Positions 1-11,949 of a DNA stretch of 64,000 nt are shown here, piece after piece (the stretch's first letter is position 1; the number at the start of each line of letters is the position of its first letter). The DNA comes from Ciborinia camelliae. Lineage: Eukaryota > Ascomycota > Leotiomycetes > Helotiales > Sclerotiniaceae. The notes under the pieces are model-generated. The model was not told the DNA's origin. It worked only from the letters and a program-made list of their open reading frames with translations, and did no database searches. The position numbers were made by a program, and so were the translations under genes. The DNA is taken from positions 1,714,677 through 1,778,676 of the forward strand of contig JANPYM010000012.1 in assembly GCA_025890175.1 (NCBI GenBank). Reading direction: 5' to 3'.

Positions 1-23
1 GACTTTTCTCTGATATTAAAAAG

Positions 24-2490
24 GGCAAAACAACTACTACAGAGCGTATGCTCTATTACAGTGGCTATACTCGACGCATAGGAGGTATAGTTATTTTGGT
101 CACATGATTATCACTAATATAGTCTGACGAGTCTCTTAGACGTTGATGATGGCTCTACTGTTACCGATTTTCTTCCCGCCGAAAGAGCCAGGGGAATAAC
201 TATTCAATCGGCAGCTGTGACTATGCACTGGCCTCCTGTGACTGAGAATGATGCATCCTCAAAAGTGTCTGACCCATCTCCTTCACATGCATCACATACC
301 GTTAATTTAATTGATACTCCTGGCCACGCAGATTTCACATTCGAGGTTCTTCGTTCTTTGAGAATTCTTGATGGTGCCGTGTGTATTCTTGATGGTGTGG
401 CAGGGGTAGAAGCTCAGACGGAGAAAGTATGGAAGCAGGCAAATAATTATAGCATTCCTAGAATTGCTTTTGTTAATAAGCTTGACCGTGAGGGCGCCGC
501 CTTTGCGAGAACGGTCAAAGAAATTGGATCAAGACTTAGAGGTTGGCCTGCTGTCTGTCAAATTCCATGGTGGGAAGGTGGCAATGGAAAGTTTATGGGC
601 GTTGGGGATGCAGTCAACCTTTGTGCTATGAAATGGGAAGAAGGTGGTGACGGCAAATCCATTCAACATTTCACTCTTGATCAGTTGAAGAAAGATGACG
701 CAAAATTTGCCGAGGAAATTGTCAAAGCTCGAGCTGCACTTGTGGATGCATTGTGCGAATTCGATGATGTGCTTCTTGAAACCTGGCTGGAGTATACTGA
801 TAGTCTCCTCGTACCATCGAATGCTATTAATAAGAGCCTACGAAAATGCGTGCTTGACGGCTCTGGTAAACTCATACCCGTCTTTGCTGGAGCCAGTTTT
901 CGAAACATTGGAGTTCAACCACTTCTTGATGCCATTAATAATCTCCTACCGAACCCTACTGAAAGGCCTGATCCAGAGGTTCGACTCGGTAACGTCCATG
1001 GTAGCTTGTCCCAACTTCTAAATGGGAAGCTAGACCTCACCGTGGGGCAATCGAGAAATCTATCCAAGAAATCGAATCCCAAGACTTCTCTTATTGCCCA
1101 GGTCGAAGCTTGTGCGCTTGCTTTCAAGGTAGTCAATGATCCTAAACGCGGCGTACTAGTTTATATCCGGGTATACTCCGGTAGAGTCCAGCGAAACACT
1201 ACGTTATGGAATACGAATCTTCATGTTTCCGAAAGAGCCCAAAGACTTTTACAAATGTACGCATCCGATGCGGTGGAGATACAAAGCATTCCAGCCGGTC
1301 AGATTGGTGTTATCGCTGGCTTGAAACATGCTCGTACGGGTGATACTTTATTGTCATATACAGGTGCACATCCGAAAAATGGCCCACCACCACCATTGAA
1401 TATCCTTCAACTACGACCGATTGATGTCCCTCCACCAGTTTTTTTTGCCGCAATAGAGCCGCACAGTCTAAGTGAAGAGAAAAATGTTGCTGAAATATTG
1501 CAACTCCTGTTGAGGGAAGATCCTAGTCTGCATGTCAATATTGATGAAGAATCTGGGCAAATGCAGTTGAGTGGTATGGGTGAACTGCATCTAGAGATCG
1601 CCAAAGATCGACTCGTGAACGATTTCAAAGCCAAAGCAACCATGGGCAACATCGAAATCGGTTATAGAGAATGCGTCTTATCTCCTACATCACCTCATAA
1701 ATACATTTTTGATCGGGAAGTTGCTGGAAAGAAAGGAAAGGCAGGGTGCGAAGCTACTATTAGTCCGCACGAGCAACTTTTAGAAGATTCAGACCATACT
1801 GTGAATGTCGATGGGAACACAATTACAATCCGCATTCCAAGGCCTGTTAAAAAGGATGGAGGCGATGGAACTCTGACATTACCCTCCGCCATGACCCTCG
1901 CAGAGGTTCATACTGCATTGATTAATGGGGCTGTCGCGGGTCTAGCCCGTGGCCCACGTCGCGCATTCCCACTCCATTCTGCGCATGTGCTGTTAAACTT
2001 CGATACCATCGAGGATGTCTTTGGATCTGACACCACATCCGCCGCGTTATCTTCTGCAGCAAGGCACGCCGTACAAGCTGCTCTAAAAGAAGCTTTCCAG
2101 GCAAATTCTATCGGACTAATGGAGCCAGTCATGAACGTAGTTATTAGCTGCGACGAATCATCTCTCGGTGCAATTGTCCACGATCTTTCATCAGCTCGCG
2201 GCGGTCATGTACTATCACTCGAAAATGATAGCGAGGTAGAAGATTCAGAAAATGAGCTCCCACCCATTGATATATCCAGAGTCTATACTCCCCCAGATCC
2301 CTTCGCGTCAGGAACCAACACAGATTCATCCGGTCCTGGACAGCAGCGCCAAATTACTGCCAGGGTACCTTTGAAGGAAATGGTCGGATACTTGAAGCAT
2401 CTGAGGAGCATGACCGGTGGCAGAGGAACCTTTGTTATGAGTGTTGACAAATTTGAGAGACTCTCTGGACCAAGAGAAAAAGCTTTGTAG
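24..2490 (+). CDS. MEF2: Mitochondrial ribosome-releasing factor 2 / elongation factor G2 (5' truncated by window edge)
   Basis: This GTPase works with mitochondrial RRF to split ribosomes after termination. The visible exons are 24-84 and 140-2490. An upstream intron ends at 23 (AAAAG), and a 55-bp intron (GTATAG...TTAG, 85-139) separates the two exons in frame. Exon 1 opens inside the P-loop at GKTTTTERM, so the first exons lie outside the window. G-domain motifs are seen in order: switch I region with [15 protein letters not shown] (G3), NKLD (G4) and GASF (G5). EF-G domains II-V follow, ending in [16 protein letters not shown] and REKAL. The wording [10 protein letters not shown]...[19 protein letters not shown] and the C-terminus match fungal MEF2 better than MEF1. 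It is a single-copy housekeeping protein of the mitochondrial matrix. Family and reading frame are firm; the start cannot be seen. Confidence 0.95.
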
Positions 2491-3426
2491 AATTTCCCTG
2501 GACTGTACATTTAGTCTTGAATGATATCCTTTGTGTATTTGAGTTTCAACTCCTGAATTATGGGCGGTTCTAGTGATTTCGAGTGCACGGGAGGCCATTC
2601 CATTCCAATTCGCATGCTTTGCTTTCAAGCTTTCAGTGTCTCAACGTCCAATCTGTGGTTTCTCTGATACTCCGACATATCTATTCATAACATTTCCATC
2701 GCCATCTTAAGCTTTTATAGCGGACTAAAGTAACAGTCTTGAGCTAACCCACATTGGTCAAACGTTTTTACTCGCCTTATTCCGCACGCCGGGCTTTTCT
2801 GTACTCATCCGATCCAACCACAACCATGGACAACCACAACAACCCGCTGCGCCAGCGCGATTCACTTTCCAAATTCAACACGCCAATACCAATTAGGCCA
2901 TGTTTGTCGCATTTGCAGCAACTGGTCCAATTCTCTCCTCGCACGGTCCATGTCGAAATATCTATATAAGGGTTGCTTCCACGCCTCGTTTTCAATCTTC
3001 TTCTCTTCTTCTTCAGGCTATTCGCGCTCCATCATGGTAAGTTCGGGTAAATGAGCGAGGCCGCATTGTCAAATGTCTGATTGATATTTTGAATCTTTGT
3101 GCTATGATGACTTGATGACTTGATGACTTGATGACTTGATGACTTGATGACTTGATGACTTGATAACTTGATGACTTGATGACTTGATGACTTCATTCGT
3201 TGATAGGTTAGTACGGTTGTGTTTGCTTCATGTCTAGGTAGGTGAGTGCGGTCGTGTTTGGTCCAGAGGTAAGTAGGAAGTACGCTTTTGTATCGAACCA
3301 AACAGGAGCCGTATTGTCGGCTTTATATTCAATGCAAGAGGTTCTTGGCTACCAACTCCCTAGGTACTTAAACTCTGCATCTTCTTAAAATCAATCAATT
3401 TTCCTTCTCCATCAACTCATGCTGTG
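2491..3426. other. Intergenic region with TATA box and an unexplained ATG|GTAAGT
   Basis: No protein gene was recognised here. A TATATAAGG box lies at about 2962-2970. It is followed by a CT-rich stretch and an ATG at 3034 that runs directly into a perfect GTAAGT donor, the arrangement used by one-codon first exons. No following exon could be identified before the gene at 3427. The block may be the promoter and a 5'-UTR intron of that gene. Confidence 0.5.
3106..3193. repeat. 8-bp tandem repeat, 11 copies of GATGACTT
   Basis: Eleven head-to-tail copies of GATGACTT, with one substitution (GATAACTT), make an 88-bp array. It sits in the leader region upstream of the gene at 3427, inside the putative 5'-UTR intron if the donor at 3037 is used. 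Confidence 0.95.
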
Positions 3427-4592
3427 ATGTCTACACAAACCCAAACAGACAACGATATGTCTTCAACTAAACATACCCAACTTAACTCCCAAATGGAGGG
3501 TGACGACAAAGAAAACTCACCATTCCCCAGCTTCAAGCGCAGCAGATCTCCAAGTCCTGACTCCATTACTTTGGAAGCTCCTCCGTTAAAACGACAAATG
3601 ACTTCCCGACAAATGACTTCCCGTACTGCCAACCTATGGATCGATAATAGTGATATCTTCCACGGTGTCCAAGAAAAGCTTTCACTGTATGGTCTGGGTC
3701 CTTACGATTTGCCTGTTGCAAGCGAGAAATGGCTCTCATTTAATTTACAGCACGATATCTTGACTCATACACAAAGTGTTCTGGAGGCAGCCATGTTTGA
3801 GTTTCTGCAGGAGAATTTCCCACACGTGTGCGAGGAGAATGAATGGGAGGAAGCAAAGGAGGCTGAGTAAGTTGATGTTCTGAAATCGAGATTGAGATCC
3901 ATCTCATGATTCAAGAGATATCTGCTGACTCCAAATCTAACAGATTGAACGGACTAGCTCCTGTGATCCTGGCCCTCGTCCTTGCCGATACAGATGGGAT
4001 GTTCCACGATGTCAACAATTTCAATATGGCTCGACACATTAAACGCGACCTATCACTCCGAACCATCCTCGAAAAGATCGGCCAAATCCAACATTGTGCT
4101 GTTCACCGCACGAAGAGAATCCCCATTATCATACTCGAGCTCATGGTCTGCGACGCCGTATACATCATCGCATGTTTGCACGGCCTCAGCAATCCGCGAA
4201 CAATGCATCTTAATCTGTTACGCTGGCGAATTTACGACCTGTCTCATAATCTAGAAATGCGGTTCGGGGATGATATCAAAGGGGTCATCCTGAGAGATGT
4301 GAAGAGAGTAGTGACGGAGATAAAGAAAATGACGGGAGATCTGAAGAAGGCAGAGATGGACAAGATCAAAGCTGAGGAAGAACTTAAGAAGCCAGAGATC
4401 AACAAGATAGAAGCCGAGAGAGATCTGGAAACCGCAGAGGCAGAGATTTGGATGTTGGAGGTATCATTAGAATTTAAAGCAGTCTCTGTTATAGGCCAAT
4501 TGAGGTATATTAAGGATAACCAGGATGAGACTCTTTACGACGGTTTCCTGGAGGAACTCATGGATTTCATGGAGGGGGTTTCAGGCGAATAG
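3427..4592 (+). CDS. Hypothetical protein with C-terminal coiled coil
   Basis: Two exons, 3427-3866 and 3944-4592, are joined by a 77-bp intron (GTAAGT...TAACAG), giving 362 residues. The frame continues across the junction as KEAE|LNGLAP, which supports the splice. The N-terminus (about 1-65) is polar, Ser/Pro-rich and likely disordered, with a KRSRSPSPDS stretch and a duplicated RQMTS. The middle is globular. About residues 275-335 are a Lys/Glu heptad-rich coiled coil. There is no signal peptide, no membrane segment and no family I recognise. The first in-frame ATG (3427) was taken as start. An upstream exon beginning at 3034 would add only a leader. Confidence 0.7.
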
Positions 4593-5357
4593 GACAGACA
4601 GACTACACTGTTGACAATTTGACATACGTAGTACTATGTAGCATGGGTCTGGTCACTCTGGTGACTTCATATATCTACTGAGAATGATCTATTATCGAAT
4701 ATTTTACCATACATGATAAAAACTCTGTTAGGTGATAAAAAAAACCTTGTTAAGGGATCTTGAAAGTAGAAGAGCGATTTAATTGGTGCGATGCGATTAG
4801 AACTTAGCACACGAGGTCACGGGAAATTCTTAAATCCTTAAATACCACCCGCCAAGCCCAGAATCCCAACCACCACATCCTTCCTCCCTCATCCTATAGG
4901 ATTCCAACCATCCTACCAGGATTTACACTTTTTCCCCCGACCACCAACCCCTCGATACCTCGGTCGGTTAATTTCATTTCAATTTCATGCTCCATCCATC
5001 TCGATTTCTCGAGTTTCACGAATCGTTCATACCCGACATATCAATGACATGGATATCATTTTCCCAAAACGGAGGAATGTTGACGGCGGATTACTTTTTT
5101 TACTTTGTGTTCCCCCCCAAAAAATAGACTTTTGCCCTTCCTTGTTACTCATTCATCAGTCATTATTTGAATGATTTATCTCACATGGCTCACAGTATCG
5201 CGCGCATTAAAAGGCTGACAATGAGCTTCCTTCGCTCATTTGCGGACCTTGGCACGGCGCAGCTTGGCTGATTAACAAAGAGGAAGAGCAAGATTTAATC
5301 TTTGTATTCTTTATTTTTTGGTTACATCTTCATTGCTTCCGAGGTCCAGTAGCCAAC
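4593..5357. other. Intergenic / promoter of the secreted-protein gene
   Basis: No coding signal was seen. The stretch holds a short A-rich imperfect repeat (4717-4760), a pyrimidine-rich tract around 4860-4990 and a C8A7-type homopolymer near 5110. It probably holds the promoter of the gene at 5358. Confidence 0.5.
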
Positions 5358-5906
5358 ATGTTATATCAAGTCAAACCTCTCGTCTTGCTTTCTCTGATTG
5401 CACCCTCATCGGCATACTGGATAAAATTCAACTCGGAACCCAAGTGCGCCGGTAAAGAAATTCTACAGTCATGGAATGGATCCCCAAGTCGAGGATGTCA
5501 GGCTCGGCTTTCTAGACTTTCTAAGACGGCTCATTCCGCATATGTTATAAATACTGGAACGACGGATGATAACACAGTCGTCGTGTTTTACTCCTCTAAA
5601 GATTGCAATCCTGAAAGTGCCATCGCTCGAGTAGAGAATGGATGTGCTAGGATCGAAAGCGACGGTCTTGGGATCAAGTATCAATCATTTAACGTTATTC
5701 GGACTTTTGATTCGGCGAGAATTACGCCGGTTTCGAAGAATGGGTTTGGGTATCAACATGGTGGGATCGCGCCTTATAAGGCTGTGGAGTATAGATGGCT
5801 GAAGCAGCTTGATGGGACGTTCCGGGGGGTTTTTCCAGAGGAATGGGATGATGCTGTTATTAAGCAGCGACAGGCTGAGAAGGAGATAGCTGAAATGAGT
5901 GATTGA
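5358..5906 (+). CDS. Small secreted protein, four cysteines
   Basis: Single-exon gene for 182 residues. Residues 1-19 form a classic signal peptide (hydrophobic LVLLSLIA, then APSSA before the mature YW), so the product is predicted to be secreted. The mature part has four cysteines (contexts KCAG, RGCQ, DCNP, GCAR), which could form two disulphides. It ends in a charged tail. There is no transmembrane segment, GPI signal or enzyme motif. I do not recognise the family. Size, secretion and cysteine number would fit a candidate effector or a cell-wall-associated protein, but that is inference only. Confidence 0.75.
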   Translation: MLYQVKPLVLLSLIAPSSAYWIKFNSEPKCAGKEILQSWNGSPSRGCQARLSRLSKTAHSAYVINTGTTDDNTVVVFYSSKDCNPESAIARVENGCARIESDGLGIKYQSFNVIRTFDSARITPVSKNGFGYQHGGIAPYKAVEYRWLKQLDGTFRGVFPEEWDDAVIKQRQAEKEIAEMSD

Positions 5907-6529
5907 GATGGTACATGACGAAGCTAGGAAATCTCAATTCGATGAAGTCGGACGCTGGCTTCTATTACTATTCTAGGCTCTCCATTCGATGAGCATGGGC
6001 CTAGGTGAAAGAAGACAGCAGCGTCTTGGATGTTGATGGGTCTAGCATCTGCGAATGTTCAAAGATACTTGACAGGTTAGGGCATACCATGAAGAACATC
6101 TAACGACAGGTGGCGAAGTTCAGGATATTTGCGAAAACCATGCAGATAACAGAAGAAATGCATTTGTTCACAGATAATGATATCCAAGCTAGGATACCGA
6201 GTTCTTGAAAATTTGGCGTTTAGCCTGAGAGGAGAGTTCTGGGGGTGGAATTACCAGACGCACTTGCGAATAGACTTTGCAATGAAACACGCGCTTGAGA
6301 CGAATAGTATTTGGAGAATAACTTCGTTTCATAGCATTATCTCGGATAGTAGTGACAAGGTTAATAAGATGTGTTACTGCACTCCACTAAAATGGCACAT
6401 CAAATTCATGAACCTGCGAACAAAAGTTCGTGTGTAAATTGTAGTAAATACAAACAAGTTCAGGAACCTCTGACTTCCTATATGCACCATAACTCCAAAT
6501 GCTATGCAAATGTGAAACCAGATCGCATA
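5907..6529. other. Intergenic, no gene seen
   Basis: This is the convergent 3' region between the secreted-protein gene and PLP2. Open frames here lack family resemblance and overlap the antisense side of PLP2. Nothing else was recognised. Confidence 0.5.
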
Positions 6530-7303
6530 TTACCAGTCATCGTCCTCATCACTCTCTACATTGGCCAGCTTCGAACCTCGAATTCCACCCTTCTCTCGGC
6601 GTTCTTCTTCTTCGTCCTCTACATCGCGCCTTCGCTTTGTGACTCTCATATCATTGTCTTTGATAGCTCCAATTTCAATCAACAGCTTATCAATCTCTGC
6701 CATTCCTACCCTCACACCCCCCATAGTCATCAATGTAACCACTTGTTTCACAATATCTCCTTTGTTGTACACCAGTATCGTAGGACAATTCCTATCGGGG
6801 TACCCCTCAATTGCCATGTCACCCCTCATCTCGCAGAACTTCACCTCCCCAAACTCTACAGCTGCCCTTCTCCACAACTCGGTCAAAACCCTACTCTCCA
6901 CATTCGTTCCCAACCCACTTGTGAGATTAACCAATACCGGCGAGTCTTGGCTCGCATCTGTAACTTCTCTCTGGTAATCAGGCTTCGATAAGGGGTATAC
7001 TGTGCCGTGTTTGGCCTTCTTCGTTATAGACGATAATTCTGCCATTCGTTGTTTTTTATATTGTTCAAGGAAAGCATCATCTTCTTCATCTTCGAGCGCA
7101 TCGAGTTCGTCGAGGTCCTTGCCTTCAAGCCGGTTTTCGTGTGCAAGACGGCGTCCTTCTAGAATAGCTTCTTCGATGAAGGGTGTGGGGGAAGGAGGTT
7201 TCTCGGGAATTATCCCCTTCGCTCGCAGAATATCATTCCACTCTGTATCGGCATTTGGATCATCTATAGGAACATTGATTCTCTGATCCATAGGAGCTGC
7301 CAT
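6530..7303 (-). CDS. PLP2: Phosducin-like protein 2 (thioredoxin-fold chaperone cofactor)
   Basis: Intronless, 257 residues. Phosducin-like 2/3 proteins bind the CCT/TRiC chaperonin and help fold actin and tubulin in the cytosol. The N-terminal half carries the family hallmark TEWNDILRAKGIIPEK and an acidic helix (LDELDALEDEEDDAF). A thioredoxin-like domain follows at about 105-215 (SPVLVNLTS, CPTILVYNKGD, VGMAEIDKLL). The C-terminus is acidic and ends DEDDDW, as in fungal Plp2. No CxxC redox motif is present, as expected for this subfamily. It is divergently transcribed from RPS27, and the 443-bp gap 7304-7746 should carry both promoters. Confidence 0.9.
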   Translation of the reverse strand: MAAPMDQRINVPIDDPNADTEWNDILRAKGIIPEKPPSPTPFIEEAILEGRRLAHENRLEGKDLDELDALEDEEDDAFLEQYKKQRMAELSSITKKAKHGTVYPLSKPDYQREVTDASQDSPVLVNLTSGLGTNVESRVLTELWRRAAVEFGEVKFCEMRGDMAIEGYPDRNCPTILVYNKGDIVKQVVTLMTMGGVRVGMAEIDKLLIEIGAIKDNDMRVTKRRRDVEDEEEERREKGGIRGSKLANVESDEDDDW

Positions 7304-7746
7304 GATTGTGATAGTTGAGGTTGTTATGAGTGAGAATGAGAAATTATTGTCTCCTTATTGTGATACCTAAATTTGGGAGGCTTTGAGACATGTCCACGGG
7401 TGCATCCCCTAATCCGCAAGCTCGAGCTAACTGCCTTGACATTTTTGGAGGGGTAGTCGGAGCAAACAGAGCAAACACCGATCCAGTTTAAAGCATGCCC
7501 ACCTACTAGTAAGCACGTCCAAGTTTTTTTGCAAGGGTCGAAGATGTACCCCACGTGACTATCTCGGTTAAAATTTTGGCACACTCTAGGGTTTTCATAG
7601 AATTGGTTCAATTTTCTCCGCTCTTACAAGTTCGATCCATCGACAACGACTGACATTCGCTCTCTACGTCCAGCAAACTCGAGACTACGACAAAGACCCG
7701 TCAGTCAGCAAAATCTAAATAAAAAAATTTCGATCACAACGTCAAG

Positions 7747-8328
7747 ATGGTAAGGAATTCCTTCAATCAATCTTTCCCCCACATCAACGCACCGATCACG
7801 ACCATGAAGACTTGAGGTGGAATTGTACAGTGGCACGCGGCATTCACACAACATTCGGGAGGAGGGAGACACGCTTGGGATGAAATCGAAATTGTTATTT
7901 GGTCGCTGTTGGATTGGATTGATCTGCTGGGATGGATGGATTGATGGATTTCGATGTTGCGATGTGTCGATGAGGATAATTGCTAACCAAATCTTGCCAC
8001 AATAGGTTCTCGCAATCGATCTCCTCAACCCTTCCCCAGCTGCTGAGGCACGCAAGCACAAGCTCAAGGTATGCGACAACACCTTTCAATGAATTTTCGA
8101 CTCGATGCGAAATTAGCAGAAGCTAATAATTTTTTTCCCTTCTAGCAACTTGTCCCAGCCCCAAGATCCTTCTTCATGGATGTCAAGTGCCCAGGATGCT
8201 TCACCATCACCACCGTCTTCAGCCACGCCCAAACCGTTGTCATCTGCGCTGGATGCTCAACTGTTCTTTGCCAACCAACAGGTGGTAAGGCTCGTTTGAC
8301 AGAGGGCTGCTCGTTCAGAAGAAAGTAG
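7747..8328 (+). CDS. RPS27: 40S ribosomal protein eS27
   Basis: Three exons: 7747-7749 (the ATG alone), 8006-8068 and 8146-8328. They give 82 residues, the normal eS27 length. Introns are 256 bp (GTAAGG...AATAG, branch-like GCTAAC) and 77 bp (GTATGC...TCTAG). The C4 zinc-ribbon cysteines are C37, C40, C56 and C59. The N-terminus [10 protein letters not shown] and the end [10 protein letters not shown] are family-typical. It is a structural component of the small ribosomal subunit in the cytosol. The one-codon first exon is shared by many fungal ribosomal genes and is easily missed by gene finders. The long first intron holds no snoRNA boxes that I can see. Confidence 0.97.
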
Positions 8329-9335
8329 ACAAGATATTTCCGCGCTACTTTTCTTTCGGCTTCGTCTTTTCGGCTCATGGCAATGGCATTATGAGGGTAT
8401 AGAAATGGTTCTAGTTTTCGATACGCAATTTGACGGATAGAAGATGGACCTCACCCAAAATTCCTTGCCAAAGATCGTGGCAACAAGCAGCAAAGGGGCG
8501 TTTGGGAAAATCCGGATATCTTGCTTCAAATCAAAAACGATTCCCTCATAAAATTTGATTGATTTTTCTTGTGTACAGGTCGTTTGTGATATGTTTGATC
8601 GCGAACGTCAATACCTACATTGGTGGATATGAACGGCAGGAAATAACGATTCTACGAATACTCTACGATGATCTATTCACGATGATAGAACGACCTGGAG
8701 TTGTGAGGACTCGGATTGTTTCTTGAGGGCCCCTGCATATCCTCGATGGATATGGAGCTTGTGCTATATCAATCAACGATGTTTACAATGCCCTTTCCTA
8801 TGCCCATCTCGTGAAGAGTGTATAACGCTGATTGACTGTGTGTCGTTGTATAAAGAGCATTCGCAAGCGCGCCTGTTCAATCGAATCTTTTCCGACTTAC
8901 TGTACCATTTTCCTGGATTCCCTTTTTGCATGTGTTGAAGTGATATGTTGAGATAGTGAATTTTCAAACACAAAACTGCCAAGAATCCGCTGTGCGATAT
9001 GGATCGGAACCTTACTCTCTCCAAATGGCATTTATCTCCATTCAGCTAACACTAACTAAGGCTTCGTAGACGCGTCCACGAAGACTTTTTCATATCTACG
9101 CTATTATAGATACATAGGTTCTACTCACTCACTCACTCACCTGAGATATGATATTCGGTCTCCTTTTCTGAACTCCTGTCGTATGACGGGCGATATACTC
9201 GGTTCTTCAGTATAGAGCATACTCGGATTTTCAGTATGCAGCTCCTTCGATCCTTCGACCCATCCTTCTAGACTTGTTAGCTATCATTGATCAATGGGTG
9301 AGTGGATGAGTGGGTGAGTGGGTGAGGGGATAAAT

Positions 9336-9420
9336 GGGTAAGGGGAGTGAATGGGTGAGGGGAGTGAATGGGTGAGGGGAGTGAATGGGTGAGGGGAGTG
9401 AATGGGTGAGGGGAGTGAAT
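9336..9420. repeat. 17-bp minisatellite, 5 copies
   Basis: The unit GGGTGAGGGGAGTGAAT is repeated five times without length change (first copy GGGTAAGG...). It is preceded by degenerate GGGTGAGT copies from about 9296. Confidence 0.9.
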
Positions 9421-10183
9421 AACTTGCCGCACCGCACCCTCTGGATACTTGGGAATCTGGAATGGGGAATTGGGAATAGGGAATAGGGAAGAGAGTTGGG
9501 GATATGGACTTGTTTGGACTTGTTTGGGCTTGTTTGGGAAGAGGGGAGGATGTAGGATGTAGAAGGAGGAAGGAGAAAGAAGGATATGAAGGATAATGTA
9601 GGAGGAAGATGTATTTTTCGAAACCTGTATTTACATATAAAAACATGTAAAACTACCTAGATACCATTTTTTCCCCGGATAATGGGATGGATATATATAT
9701 ATAGATACCTTGGGTTATTAGTGCTTGGGTTATTGGTATTGGTATTGTTGGTGTTGTTAGTATTGTTATTACTATCATTATTATTACTACCACTATTATT
9801 GTTGTTATTATTGTTATTGTTGTTGTTGTCATTATTATTATTAATACTAGGTGGTTATTTCAATATTTCAATATTTCAATATTTCACTGTATTTACTCCC
9901 CCGGGTTGCCCCTTCTCCAACCCTCTAACTTATAGTTGTTCTTGTGTTCGTTTTCGTTTTCTTGGTTTCGTTCTCGTTTTCTATATCCTGGAGCCTGGGG
10001 GAGTTGGGGAGTTGGGGAGTTGGGAAGAATATAAGTATAGTAACTAATGGTTTTGGGGAGTTGAAAAATTGAGGAGTTGGGAATTTGGGTTGGATCAAGA
10101 GGGATCAAGAGGGATATATCATAATAGCGTTGTATTGTATGTTTTTTATGTTTTTATATTTATTTAAAGATTTATAGAGATAA

Positions 10184-10270
10184 GGGGTAGGGGTAGGAGG
10201 AGGGGGAGGAGGAGGGGGGGGAGGAGGAGGAGGGGGAGGAGGAGGAGGGGGAGGAGGAGGAGGGGGAGGA
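10184..10270 (+). repeat. G-rich tract with G-quadruplex potential
   Basis: A nearly pure purine stretch made of GGGGT, GGA and GGGGGA blocks. It carries many runs of three or more G separated by one to three bases on the + strand, which satisfies the usual G-quadruplex pattern many times over. It is non-coding. Confidence 0.85.
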
Positions 10271-10965
10271 GTAAGATAAAGATAAATGCGATGGTTGAGG
10301 GCTCGAAATAGGAAATTGAAAAGAGGTGATGGATGAGGTATGTATGTATGTATGTACCTATGTATGTACCTATCTATGTATATATATAAATATATCAATA
10401 TTATATAACATCATTTATCAATTATTAATTTCATTTGAATCCACTTCGTTTCGTTTTTGGTAGCTCGGTAGGTAGATACCTAGCTAGTTAATATAAGAAT
10501 ATCAACAACTTTTTCAACGGAGGATAGCTAGCTACTTTCTATCCTTGTATGTATATTTATATATATCTTTGTATTATAAAGCAAACTTTTTCAATGCACA
10601 GTAATGGTATAACGAGATAGTGGTTTGATGCTAGAGATATCTATGTATAGGTATATAGATATAGACTAGGGTTGGCTAAACTAGAGAGAAGAGGAAAGTT
10701 ATTTGGATTTGGGTAATACTTTTATATTGTATATGAGGTATTTAGAGACCTATAGGGGGGTTATTTATGTTTTGTTGATGGTATGTAGATGGTTGGGTTT
10801 ATTTATCTTGGTATGTTATTTCTTTTTTTCTTTCTTTATACTTTCTTATATTCACCTTTCCTATCTCTCATCTCATCTTATTATACCTCGAATTATCACT
10901 CTTGAAGTAATTAGGTAACTAACTGTTTATATGTAGGTATGTATATATATACAAACAAGATCATC

Positions 10966-11115
10966 TAATCTACTCTACTCTAATCTACTCTACTCTAATC
11001 TACTCTACTCTAATCTACTCTACTCTAATCTACTCTACTCTAATCTACTCTACTCTAATCTACTCTACTCTAATCTACTCTACTCTAATCTACTCTACTC
11101 TAATCTACTCTACTC
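10966..11115. repeat. 15-bp minisatellite, 10 copies
   Basis: The unit TAATCTACTCTACTC is repeated ten times exactly. Shorter TACTC and TAATC variants follow to about 11132. Each unit is itself composed of 5-bp TACTC blocks. Confidence 0.95.
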
Positions 11116-11552
11116 TACTCTAATCTAGTCTAATCAAACATGGAATTCAAACATAGACTTCAAACTCAAACTGGAATAGTAGAGTATTCTCATATATAAA
11201 AACATCATCTAATCAAATCTTGAGATTTACACTCCCATCCATTACCACACTCTCATTGGCATTATCGACATCATCGACATTACTAGCATCATCGGTATCA
11301 GAATCATCATTGACATCAACATCAATAGCATCATGACTATAAGTATAAATATTCAGAGAATCAGATTCCAAATCCCAAATCCCAAATTCCAAATCCCAAA
11401 TCCCAAATCCCAAACCCCCTCAATTCAAATTCAATTTCAAATTCAATTTCAAATTCAATTTCAAATGTAACAATATAGCTATGAATAGCTACGATCCCTC
11501 TATCCTCTAACTTCTTCTTTTTTCCTCCAATTTCCTCCTTTTTCTTTTTGGA

Positions 11553-11629
11553 AGGGAATAGGGAATAGGGAATAGGGAATAGGGAATAGGGAATAGGGAA
11601 TAGGGAATAGGGAATAGGGAATAGGGAAT
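11553..11629 (+). repeat. 7-bp satellite, 11 copies of AGGGAAT
   Basis: Eleven perfect copies of AGGGAAT end in an AT dinucleotide run. The reverse-complement unit forms a second array at 11950-12110, so the two arrays are inverted relative to each other. Confidence 0.95.
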
Positions 11630-11949
11630 ATATATATATAGATTGAGAATTAATGTTTACACCATGTCATATCATGCTATGCTTGTGAGCTGAGTGGTTG
11701 GTGATTGGTGAATAGTGACTAGTGACTAGTAGCTAATGACTTATAGTTGTGATGTATGGGTATTTGGGTTTGTAAACTTGAATAGATATTAGATGATTTG
11801 GGGATTTGGAGATTTGGAGGGGTAGAGGGGTCAAAAAATCGAAAAGAAAAGGGTTTCGGACTTTCTAGGAATTTAAGAGATTCCCAATTCCCAATTCCAA
11901 AATCCAAATTCCAAAATCCAAAATCCAAAATCCAAAATCCAAAATCCAA

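Noticed and set aside
6371..6991. Plus-strand 206-codon frame
   Set aside because: It is antisense to PLP2, whose minus-strand product is a clear family member.
7750..8005. snoRNA in the first RPS27 intron
   Set aside because: No convincing paired C (RTGATGA) and D (CTGA) boxes or H/ACA structure.
10105..10398. Minus-strand open frame with a long proline run
   Set aside because: It is the translation of the G-rich purine satellite; no start context, no other protein-like sequence.
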